DNA of 64,000 nt from Telmatactis stephensoni (taxonomy: Eukaryota > Cnidaria > Anthozoa > Actiniaria > Isophelliidae): positions 62,001 to 126,000 of the forward strand of contig JALIZF010001791.1 of NCBI GenBank assembly GCA_029948255.1. The letters are read 5' to 3'. The notes under the pieces are model-generated. The model was not told the origin of the DNA. It saw nothing but the letters and a program-made list of their open reading frames with translations, and searched no databases. Made by a program: the position numbers and the translations under genes. Shown one piece after another: positions 36,001 through 46,066 of the stretch. Position 1 is the first letter of the stretch, and every line of letters starts with the position of its first letter.

Positions 36001-39000
36001 GCATTCAACCGGAGATCAATCAAATCACTTAAGGTTGGTGCCTACTAATGGGAAGGTAATTTTTTTGGCCAAAAACCACATGGGTATTAAAGAACCCATC
36101 ATAGGGAGCTAGAATCCAAGGAAAAAATTGGGGGTCACCGTGCATATTAATGAGTTACACGCCATCAAATGTTGCAAAATCTGCCTATTCTAGAGGCCCA
36201 AAGAAAAAATCATAAATACCCCATATTTTGAAAAAATGTCAAACTTTTTTTTACTAAAACGTTTACAACACAATTCTCTTACTTGTCAATGCCATACGAA
36301 ATATGAAAAACCAGAATAACAATTTTTTTCAATGACTTTTTACTAGTTTTAGACCTGTTTTTGTTCATGACCGCCAAATGAAAAGTCCAATTTTTGCAAT
36401 CAAGTTTCAATTTTAAATTCATAAAAGTATTTTAAAAAAGTAGGTTAATCTCCACTTTACAATTTACAGAAATAAAAAATAGGGGTATCCGTGCGATTTA
36501 GAAAGTTATTTGCCGATAAACGCGCGAAAACTGATCAGAATTCGCGAAAATGGTCAAAAATTCCCTAGCCCTCCCCGGAAAGTAGAGCGAATTACAATGC
36601 ATTGTGGGAAATTTTCAAGATGGCGGCGAAAACAGATCGTTTCTGGTAGAAATGATAGTCAAAACAGGCGTTGTAACTCGGGTTCTATTTATCAACTGGG
36701 AATTTCATTAAAACACAGGAGAGGCTAAATGGTTTTCCTTTAATTCTGTAAGCTTATTTTTTCAAAAAGTCGTAAAAAGGCCTTGCTTTTACGATTGCTT
36801 TACCGACAATAATTCAGTGTTTTTACATGCGCAGAAAGCAGTGCGCGCGGACAATAGTAGGCACCAACCTTAATTGATGCAAATGGCGATTCCCGTTCTA
36901 AAACAGGAGAAAAGTACTTGATATGCACGACAAAAGTCTTAAATTTAATTTAATACTTAGTTCCACAACCAAAGAATCGGCATTGGACATCTCTGAAGGT
37001 GATGAAGTACTATCCATATTCAATTCTTGGACCACATCACTAAAACTAAAGTGTACATGTCCCTCCAAATCTGATGGCCGAGAAAAGGTAGACTGGCTTT
37101 CTTTATCTTCTGCAGCGGTATGAAACATCATTTTGCAAAAACGTCCTTCAAAACGAAGTTGGATTCCATGTTTTGATCTGTAAAAATTTTTTTCAATGTT
37201 AAAACAATATCAAGCCACCTTGCATGGACAAAAATTAATAGTGAGGAGGGCATTTAGCCTATAAAATTTGATCAAAATCAGTATATTTTTCGATCGTCCA
37301 AACTATAAACTTTGAAAAGGCTCAAAACGGCTCGTCAAAAATGCATTTGTTGGAATCATTGTGAGGTTTAAGTAATAATCTTATAACTTAAGTAAGCTTA
37401 AATGATGTAAGCTTAAGTTTTAACTTAAGTTAACTTAAGCTTAAGTTATATCCTTCTTCGAGTGTGAAATAAACTTGGAAAAAATCTGAGCCCTCGGCGA
37501 CTTTCCGAGTGATTATAACTCCATTCATAAACATTGTGAGATAGTTTAAAAAACGAGAAAATATTAACTTTACCTTTTCAGTGTAAAAAACAAACTTATT
37601 GTATGTCAAATTAGATATTTCCCAGAGTATTTCCCTTGCAAAGCGTGTGGTATGTATGCCTCCTTGTTTCTCCTAAACTATCCAAACTACGCGCGCGCGC
37701 GTTCATTTTTGGATTTTTCCCGCCCAAATTACACCACAGGAAGCCCAAATCGTAATTGTTGGAGAAAATGGGAATGTTTGATGAAAAGCAAAACTTCATT
37801 TTAATTCAGTCAAAATTCGAGTACCAGAGAATACGAAACAAAGACAATCATGCAAGTGCAAAACGAGTGCAAACGTTTTCTAGAAATATTACGATTAACT
37901 TGACCCTTTCAGCAAAACGGTGCATCATGGGTAATCAGGGCATTCTGTCAGCCATCGTCAGCCATCACAGAAAACGTGAATGAATATGTTTAGATGTTTG
38001 TTTTGCAAGTAAAAACGGAAAGTTACATGAAAGTTTTTACATCAGTCAATGAAACAACTACTGATTTCATCTTTGAAGACTTCTGGCAGCTTTTAAAGCA
38101 GAATCATTGAAAAATCACGTCTACTTACACCAGCGAATCGACCGGTAAAAAAGACATCAGGTGAGAAAAAAAGTCAAAACAACATGATTTTTCCTTATCA
38201 TTGAAACTGCTATGAATACAACTTGTTACCTTTCCTTTTGAATCCTCTTTTTTCATAATTATTTTGATTTGCGCACTCAGAGCAATGACTAAATAATCAT
38301 TATTTTTACTTACACAGATGGAATATTTGAATTTTTCCAATATGAACTGAAATGGATGGTTGGTCAGTGGTTAGCTAGCTTTAAAAGTCAGGAAGGGAAT
38401 CTTCGCAACGAGCGACCCAAGAACCGCCGCAAACCACGTACCATAAAAATGTGCGATCCCGTACATTCAAGGATGGCGAAGAAGTCCAAGAAGAAGAAGA
38501 AGAAGAAGAAAGTTTGGGATTTACATGAAATCTATACACTTAATATTTGACTTTCTTCATATAGTGGTGCATGATATTTGTTTTGTTTTGTTTTTCATAA
38601 GTGGTGCATAGATCTATGCACTTGATATTTGGCCTTTTTTATATAGAGGTGCATAGATCTATGCACTTGATATTGGCCTTTTTTATACAGAGGTGCATAG
38701 ATCTATGCACATGATATTGGCCTTTTTTATATAGAGGTGCATAGATCTATGCACTTGATATTTGGCCTTTTTTATATAGAAGTGCATAGATCTATGCACT
38801 TGATATTGGGCTTTTTTATATGAGGTGCATAGATCTATGCACTTGATATTGGGCTTTTTTATATAGAGGTGCATAGATCTATGCACTTGATATTTGGCCT
38901 TTTTTATATAGAGGTGCATAGATCTATGCACTTGATATTGGGCTTTTTTTAGATAGAGGTGCATAGATCTATGCACTTGATATTTGACTTTTTTCATAAG

Positions 39001-42000
39001 TGGTGCATAGATCTATGTACTTGATATTGGGCTTTTTTATATAGATGTGCATAGATCTATGCGCCAATTGGATCATTAGCACTGCAAAGATAGATTTATG
39101 TACTGTTGTTGTGTACAATATGTGCATTTCTTATAAAGTTGTTACATGTACTGCTGCTAATGTGTGATATTTTGTTATAAATGTCTATTTCCTGCTGTAT
39201 ATTCGAAAAAGAGAATGCAAAATAAAGAAATATCCAAAAAATGGCCTTATCAGTGTTTATGTGGATTTATCATCCTGCCATTTTAGCCCCATATTGCACC
39301 AATTAATAAATTTGACTTGAATCAAAAAAATAAATTTGAAAACTGTTCATTTATTGACAAATAATCGATTTTGATCTTGTGAGAAATAACAATTTGCAAA
39401 GTTGGCATAGAATCAGACAAACTTTTTTAGGTTTTTAGAGAAAATTGAAAAGTGCCAAAATTGGACATTTTTCATATAAAAAAAGCACAAAAAGTGACCA
39501 AAACTGAACATTTAAAAAAAAAACCAATAGTGCAAAAGTGCAAAAATAGTTTTCAACTTGTTATAGCAGAAAAAGTTTATTTTTAAGCCCATTTTAATTC
39601 CGCTTTCTAGGACTTACTTTCATATTTTATATATCAGGAGTAAGGAAAACGTAGACTTGTTTACCATTGCTACTTTTTCCTAATTCATTTTATTTTTGCT
39701 TGTGAAAGGGTTTACTACCAGACTGCATATAAACAGTTGTACAGAACGGCTTACAAGACTGTATACCTCTGCTGTCATGGCTGGAGTCAAGTTGGCACAT
39801 CGTGTACAACACGTATGTATGATAAATCACGTAACGTAACGATTCAATAACACAACGTATATAATGAAACGTTACAATATCGGTAGTAACCAAGTCTTTA
39901 TCATTATTCGGAAATGTATTCATTAAACTGTAAGAGTGAGATATTGCTCCGTTATATAGTATATGTTATGTTATTGAATTGTTCCGTTCTGTTATTTGGG
40001 GTGCCTCATCGAGATATCTATTCGTTTGTGCATTCATATTAATCACTGAATCGTTTGCACTTTTGAGGCACCATACACCGTGTATTTTCTGCTTTGAAAA
40101 GTGCAGAATCGTTTAGTGGCTTTAGTTCTTGTCCATTATTCGAATCGAATCTGCTGTTTAGTGTAGCTTGATGAAATACCTGGCATGTAGTATTGAGCAC
40201 TGATGGACAGGTATTGACAAATGCAAAGTCCTTTTCCTGAATACAAATCTGATCAGTGAAGGGGATTTGGAAAAATATCGACTTAATTATTTGTGATGAT
40301 TGATCGAGTAATTGATCTTTATCATATCATAAAGCAATATGTTCTCAAGGATGTTCTAATGGTAACTGCACCGGTCCTAATGCCTGTTCATGCTTCTCTG
40401 GTTACCATGGCAACTCATGTAGACAACGTAAGTATCGTGCGGACGTGCTGTATTTTTTAGGCACTCTTTCCTTCTCTTTCAGTCCCTAATTCCCTTTACC
40501 TAAATATAATTTTTGTTGATTTTATGCCCGTTTTGGTTTTACTCGTTGTTTTACTTTATTTTCTTACGACAGCTTGTCCTTCGAATAAGTGGGGTCCCGG
40601 ATGTAACAGCACGTGCAAGTGCAACAATGACGCGACTTGCAACAAACGTAACGGCTCCTGCTCGTGCTCACCTGGTTGGCAAGGAGATACATGTGCGTTG
40701 CCATGCAAACAAGGTTTCTATGGTAACTACTGCTTGCAAATGTGCGCATGTCAAAACGGCGCCACTTGTGATCACGTGACAGGTAACTGCACATGCAAAC
40801 CTGGATGGCAAGGAATGTACTGCAACATCACTTGTGACTCCGGTTACTATGGTGATCAATGTAAACAGATCTGCCGATGTCAAAACAATGCTGCCTGTGA
40901 TCACGTGACAGGCAAATGTTTTTGTGAACCCGGCTATCAGGGAAAGTTATGCGAGAAACCTTGTGCTGCTGGTTTCCATGGAAACGGGTGCTCACAAAAG
41001 TGCGAGTGTATCCGTGGATCTTGTGATCACGTGAGTGGCACGTGCTCTTGTCCAAATGGGTACATGGGAACGAGGTATGTATCCTAATAAACTAGTTAAT
41101 TATTATTCACATCTTTCTTCAATCACGTCTCAACTGCTGCCAATGAAATCTCTCAGTTATGTCCTTCATCATTTCTGCATCACGATTATCATCAGAGACA
41201 TCAAAAACCCACTTAAACTTTACGTTGTTTTTAGGTGTGGTGAGTCGTGTCCCGATCACACGTTTGGAACAAACTGTTCCCAAGTCTGCTCCTGTCCTAC
41301 AAATTCTACTTGCAATTCAGTTGACGGTTCATGCGTCTGCGCAAAGGGTTTTACAGGAGAATCGTGTGAAAGTAAGTGCTCATTGGGTTACTATGGCAAC
41401 AACTGTCAATCAAAATGTAATTGTAATGAAGGTCAGACATGTGACCCTGTCGATGGGAGATGTATATGTGGTATCACGTGTCGAAAAGGTAATTATAAAC
41501 GACAATATGTAGGCCCATAAACTTAACTTGAAGTCATTAGAAGATGACTCCGCTCGCGCTGACAAATACACCTTTCAAAATTATCCATTTGTCCAAGACA
41601 ATAGAAGTTGGAGACATGCGCAGATGTTATCGCTTGCTGCTGAGTCAAGGTCGATTATTCGAAAATACCAGTGAGAAAAGCAATACATTTCGACTAAGAA
41701 CAATACAGAAATTAATTTCAATCCCATGGGTCTTTCTTGAAAAGGAGGCTAACCCTGCATAAATGCGCCTCTTGTCAAGAAGCTCAGCGGACTCAAGCAA
41801 ATGGAAATTGAAATAATTATGTTCAAAATGACCGAAGTCGACATCAGGAAGAGGGCGCGAGTGAAAATAAGTGAAATGGCGTCCTGAACGCGTCGTCACG
41901 ACGTTGTCACGGTAGTCACGCAACGAACAAATGTGATATATTCGTCATCTCACGTGCTGTTAATTCTCGCGTCGCGTCACGTATGCTAAATATGCATATT

Positions 42001-42970
42001 AAATCTAACATGCTGGCCAATCAGAAAACGCCGTTTTGTTTTATTGCGTTACATAAAACATTTACAACATGAGAAATGGATGTTCATTGAATTCATAGTT
42101 TCGGAAAAAAATTCCTACAAGATTTTCTCCTTTCTCCCCTCTCTCCTCTTTCCTCATTAGCACTTTTTACAATATTCGATTTGATTGTTTGAATATATTT
42201 TAGGAGGCAAAGCTTCAAAAAACAAAAAAGCTGACAACAAAGTAGACACGCTTCTACCTATCGTCCTCAGCGTATCTGTTCTAGTCATTGTTGCTTGTGT
42301 TGTTATCGGTTTCGTGGTTTATCGCCGAAAAAACAGTCAGCAAACACGAAAACAAACAAACGACAATCCAGTCTACGAAAACACGCAAACTAACAAAGTT
42401 CTACAGGACGAAGACGAGAATAAAGAAATGTTGAACAGCGAGAAACCAAGCTACATGGAGCTAACAAATGTGGTACAAAGCCCGTATCAATGCCTGGCAC
42501 CCAGGCAATCTCATGGCCGTCATGGTCATGACGTCAGACCCGTTGCTATAGAAACAGATACCAATGGAATAGAAAACCCGGCTGTTGCTAATGAAATGTA
42601 TCAACCATTGACAAAGAATCCTGGTGATGTTTATCAGCCTCTGAAAAAGTCAAGTAATAAAGGAAGTAATAAAGCTAAATCCCCGGTACCCTACAATACT
42701 TCGAAATCTCCTGTACTCTACGGGAATTTAGGAAAGAACGATTGCCAGTCTAATGATGATGAACTTCATGTAACCGTGCTACCAGACCTTGAATGTAGCA
42801 AAGAACAGGAAAGGAAATCTCCGATAGCCGACAAAACGTCTGATTCCTCACCACTCTACGAGAATTTAATTGATGAATGCCGGAGTAATGGTGATGAACT
42901 ATACTTACCAGTACTTGCTGATCATGACGATACTCAACCTACATACGAAATATTACCTGCTTCAAGCTAG
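33048..42970 (+). CDS. receptor E: EMI-7xEGF-TM receptor with ITAM-like tail, intact
   Basis: Exons 33048-33163, 34500-34598, 39709-39812, 40335-40427, 40573-41074, 41235-41488 and 42204-42970 total 1935 nt (644 codons plus TAG), in phase throughout. Signal peptide MYCVGNALLCLVLW...; EMI from NVCS to about residue 106 with CCHGW; seven EGF-like units to about 389. Exon 5 is 129 nt longer than in D, F and G because it keeps one extra EGF unit. Membrane span ~409-428, then YRRK. Tail: NPVY 444-447, Y473/Y484 (YMEL-x7-YQCL), Y521/Y532 (YQPL-x7-YQPL), and Y608, Y623, Y637 (YENL-x11-YLPV-x10-YEIL). Predicted engulfment-type surface receptor. Intron 2 is 5.1 kb because of a 4.7-kb insertion. The donor after exon 6 (GTAATT) is weak but shared with F. 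Confidence 0.92.
33340..34262. repeat. inverted and direct 'gcagactggtaaaat' repeat region in receptor E intron 1
   Basis: The motif aaaatgcagactgg recurs in direct and inverted orientation at 33347-33400, 34000-34090 and 34195-34258. The blocks atcggactaataa and gccgattcttcgatcagc recur three times. It looks like nested inverted-repeat elements. The outer pair begins ggcaggtctaaaatgcag and ends with its complement. The interval is absent from receptor D intron 1. Confidence 0.7.
35585..35965. repeat. satellite array, ~9 copies of a 45-bp palindrome-bearing unit
   Basis: Units read gtgcatagatctatgcacc followed by actacatgaaaaaagtcaaatatcaa-type spacer. Reading frames through it are artefacts of the 45-bp period, a multiple of three. 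Confidence 0.95.
36033..36869. mobile_element. nested element with TTAA target duplication
   Basis: The ends GGTTGGTGCCTACTA and its exact complement are flanked by TTAA at 36029-36032 and 36870-36873. TTAA duplication is characteristic of piggyBac and Kolobok transposases. The element is 837 bp with no recognisable transposase, so it is non-autonomous. Confidence 0.8.
38600..39062. repeat. satellite array, about 10-11 inverted-orientation units
   Basis: Units of about 44 bp read gtgcatagatctatgcacttgatattgggctttttatatagag. They are the reverse-orientation counterpart of the array at 35585-35965. Confidence 0.95.
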
Positions 42971-43136
42971 AAATTGAACTATGATCTACGAAGCACAACT
43001 TGAACCTGATGACATATTTGTAATGAATTTGTACATTAATGAGAGAGGTTTTTCACTTACTATCAAACTAGAAATGCTACGAAAACCGGAACAAATCATA
43101 TAGGCTTAGTTAAAAACCCTGCTATGATCTGTAGTG

Positions 43137-43231
43137 AATAAACTATTGGGACTTGTAGTGAATGATAGAAAATGACAGTGATCAGTTAGGATGAACTGAT
43201 TTGATCATTAACATTCTTCGCATGCAATAAA
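43137..43231 (+). terminator. candidate polyadenylation signals of receptor E
   Basis: AATAAA at 43137-43142 and 43226-43231, in the position conserved after D, F and G. Confidence 0.6.
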
Positions 43232-43619
43232 GTTTTGGCGACTTCCGTCTCGTTTAAGCGCTAATCTCAATTAAGCTTATCAAACATAACTTCCTAATTT
43301 TGTAAGAAATGTTGAAAATAAAGAATAAAGAAAACGAAAATGAAAAGAAAAAAGTGAAATGACAACAATCAGCGTACACTGCGTCCAGTGTACGTCAACA
43401 TCAACCGCGATCCTTTGCGCGCCTCAATTAATTTTCGTATACGAAAATTCCGCCATCTTGAAGTGTTAGTAGTGTAATCAAATGCAATCTTAAAACATCC
43501 ACGTTTATATTTATAATATCGACTAGCATTTTTTGTTCAGAAGATTCTTCGAAGTCATTTTTCTTTTTAGTTTCGTATATTTATATTGTATGTAGGTTTT
43601 AAATCTCAAATTTGTGCTG

Positions 43620-43950
43620 ATGTCGAAGGCGACTCGACATCGATCGTGGGGAAGGCCTAGCCGTCCAGGAAAGGAGCAAATGGTAAGACTTCGAGAATCT
43701 ATATACGATCTGTTCTTACAACGAAAGATGGAAATGGGCTTTGAAAATTTATAGAATAGTGAATTTATAGAAGTTTTACTCCATCGTGTGGACATAAACA
43801 ATTCAAGGTAAGGAAGTTTGTAAACTATTCTTGACACCGACAGTAAAAACATCGTCTTGATTGGTTATTTTTTGCTTTCCTTTTTTCCTCCCAAAAGTAT
43901 GAAGTTATCTGGTAATGAAGAACTCCCACCAGACTGTCTTGTAGATGGTA
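43620..43950 (+). pseudogene. two-exon gene fragment, copy 1 (with in-frame stop)
   Basis: ATG at 43620 opens MSKATRHRSWGRPSRP..., followed by LRESIYDLFLQRKMEMGF. A TAG at 43752-43754 ends the frame where the copy at 53113 continues EKVSNSEF. A second exon-like segment ending LVDG, with a GTAAGT donor, follows at about 43898-43948. I do not recognise the family. It may be the 5' end of a multicopy gene carried along by the duplication. Confidence 0.5.
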
Positions 43951-44280
43951 AGTACCTTAGTCGATCGTAATTACTTGCCTGGAAATATTTTTACTACAGT
44001 ACCGATTACAATCATGAATGTGATGTAACTTAGGGAGTGTTTACATGACAATGATCAGCAGGCGAATCATCCTAACTGCTATACAATACGAATACGAGCA
44101 ACAGAATCACTGAACTTGTCTAGCAACATTGCTGCGAAAGAAGTTGAAGAGCGATGCTGCGCGTTTTTCCACCCGAGCACAAACTTGTCTCGCAACAAAA
44201 TAGTTTGCTGCAAGTTGAGTAAATCCTGACTTCTGATTGGATCAATCACGAACACGAAGGAAGCCATTTCGCAGCTTACT

Positions 44281-44351
44281 GCCACATTTAGTCTTATATT
44301 TTAACTTCCTTGTAGGTGTACCGATATGACTGGTTGTAACTCTGTCGATAA
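44281..44351 (-). pseudogene. relic of a C-type EMI exon 2 upstream of receptor F
   Basis: Minus-strand sequence matches receptor C exon 2 (acceptor side, SYRQSYNQSYRYTY) and then breaks into an in-frame stop and unrelated sequence. Together with 45566-45690 it shows that the 5' half of a minus-strand receptor was duplicated with the F promoter. Confidence 0.7.
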
Positions 44352-45565
44352 CTAAGAATAATAAAAACAGTCATCAGTAATCAGGTCAATGTTAACATGA
44401 AAGCAAACAGCTATATGCCCAAAGTTGTTGGCTATCGGCGATCTAAAAGATCGGTCCAAAACGTTTGTATAAGAATTCTGTCTGTAAAGACGTCAACGAA
44501 GTGTACATAGAGATGAATTTTTTTTGTTTGGATGAAAAGTCTAGAAGTTCTTATAAATTTTTATATTTTATTTTATTTTTCTCAGAGAGTTACAAGAGAA
44601 TCAAAAACCCTACTATTTCTATTTGATAACAGAAACAAGAACTGAAGCCTCAATCTTGCCAATAAAATGAGCTTTTATCATGTAATTCCAAAAGTCACAG
44701 GACAGAAGAATGATAATTACTAAAACTGGAAAGAGTACGTCAAAACTAGTAAAACTGTGAAGTTTGAATGAAGTAAGCTCAAAACTCACGAAGACTGATG
44801 ATTTTTCAAAAATCAGTCCAAATTTTGTATGAAAAAATTCGTTGTTAGGCAGGAGAGGTTTTCTTACAAAATTCACACTTTTCAAAAATCATATATTTGC
44901 GAGTTTTGTACTCATTTTCTTCGATTTTCACTGTTTTGTTAATTGCTTTCCAGCTTTGGTAATTATTTTTCTGTTTTCAAGTTTAAAAATTCCTGGTAAG
45001 AGCTCATTAAATAAACTACTCACTGGAATTAATTTTTGTCCATTTCCTATGACAGGAAACTATATGTAGGAAACTGCAACTTCCTACGTATTTCTTATGA
45101 TTGGAAATTGAAAACGTAGGAAGTTCGTAGGAAAATGAAATTCCCCATGAGGCGGAAAATGTTATCAGTTCCTATGATAGGAAATACTAATTGTATTATT
45201 TCCTATTATAGGAAACATGTAGACAAATGGAATTTCCTATGGTATGAAATATCTAGGAAATATGTAGGAATCTGCAATTTCCTATGATAGGAATTGGACA
45301 GAATATAATATAATAACCATAAACACGTTTTGTTTTGGGGATAGGCATAGCTAGACATTATGGAACTGACTAAAGGGTCTGAATTCTTCAGTACTAGTAA
45401 CTTTGGTCTCCCATCACCGACTAGTTTCATTTTCGAGAATGAAGAAGAAACGTTAGAAGACCAAAGATACAGCAACACTTGTTGTAACGTGTTTTGAATA
45501 AAAATAAAATACTTTCCCGTTTCAAAATATATGACCGACTCACTTCAATTGTAACACGAACTTGC

Positions 45566-45690
45566 CTGACTTTCTTGGAGCAGACGTTGTGTCCTTTTGG
45601 GTGAAGAGTTTCTGTGCTTTCATCGAGAGGAACCAGTAGAAACATACAGAAACTTAACCAGATTACTGTATGATAATTTGCTGTAGACAT
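45566..45690 (-). pseudogene. orphan signal-peptide exon (C-type) upstream of receptor F
   Basis: Minus-strand ATG at 45690 reads MSTANYHTVIWLSFC and runs to NVCSKKV, clearly homologous to exon 1 of B and C, with three extra bases. The splice donor is GC (GCAAGT) instead of GTAAGT, and no intact partner exons follow. It sits head to head with F, as C does with D. Confidence 0.8.
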
Positions 45691-46066
45691 TTAAAGCTCG
45701 GTAAAGCAAACAGAAATACAATGTAACAATTAACTTTAAGGATTCAGTCGAGGTGCGCAGTTTGCTGCTGATCGAAGCCGCAATAATATTGTTAATATTT
45801 TAGTTTCACTAAAAAAGTCTGACGTATCGTAGGTTGCGTTAGCAATTCCCCTTTCCTTTCCTATTGTTTACTCATTCATACTTTCATTATAAAACACTGG
45901 CAATTCCCAAGGAAATATCATGTGATCTAAAATAGGCAACATTGACTAAATACCTCTCCATAATCTCTCCTATTCCTTCAATTATATTTTGTTTTCTAAG
46001 AAAGACCTGTAATAAGTCGCCAATTACAGAATTACTAAGGCTATAACAAAGTTATTGTCTGTCCTA

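Larger units (their letters stand above)
34877..39562. mobile_element. 4686-bp transposon with inverted satellite arrays, in receptor E intron 2
   Basis: Terminal inverted repeats of about 110 bp begin AACAAGTTGAAAACTATTTT and end with the complement. ATA is duplicated at 34874-34876 and 39563-39565. The empty site cctagatagcagaaaaa is intact in receptor D (27410) and, with one change, in F and G. Inside each end lies an array of ~45-bp units with the palindrome tgcatagatctatgca, in opposite orientations (35585-35965 and 38600-39062). No transposase domain is recognisable. A minus-strand open segment at 36898-37180 (SKHGIQLRFEGRFCK...) and a basic plus-strand one at 38356-38550 could be remains of coding sequence. 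Confidence 0.85.

Noticed and set aside
35585..36032. Regular repeats with palindromes that could suggest a CRISPR array, or a VHRSMHHYMKK repeat protein
   Set aside because: Unit and spacer are both repeated (no unique spacers), the genome is eukaryotic, and the frame is open only because the period is 45 bp.
36510..36728. A basic 72-codon frame inside the TTAA element
   Set aside because: No transposase motif and the element is too short to be autonomous; the frame is likely chance.
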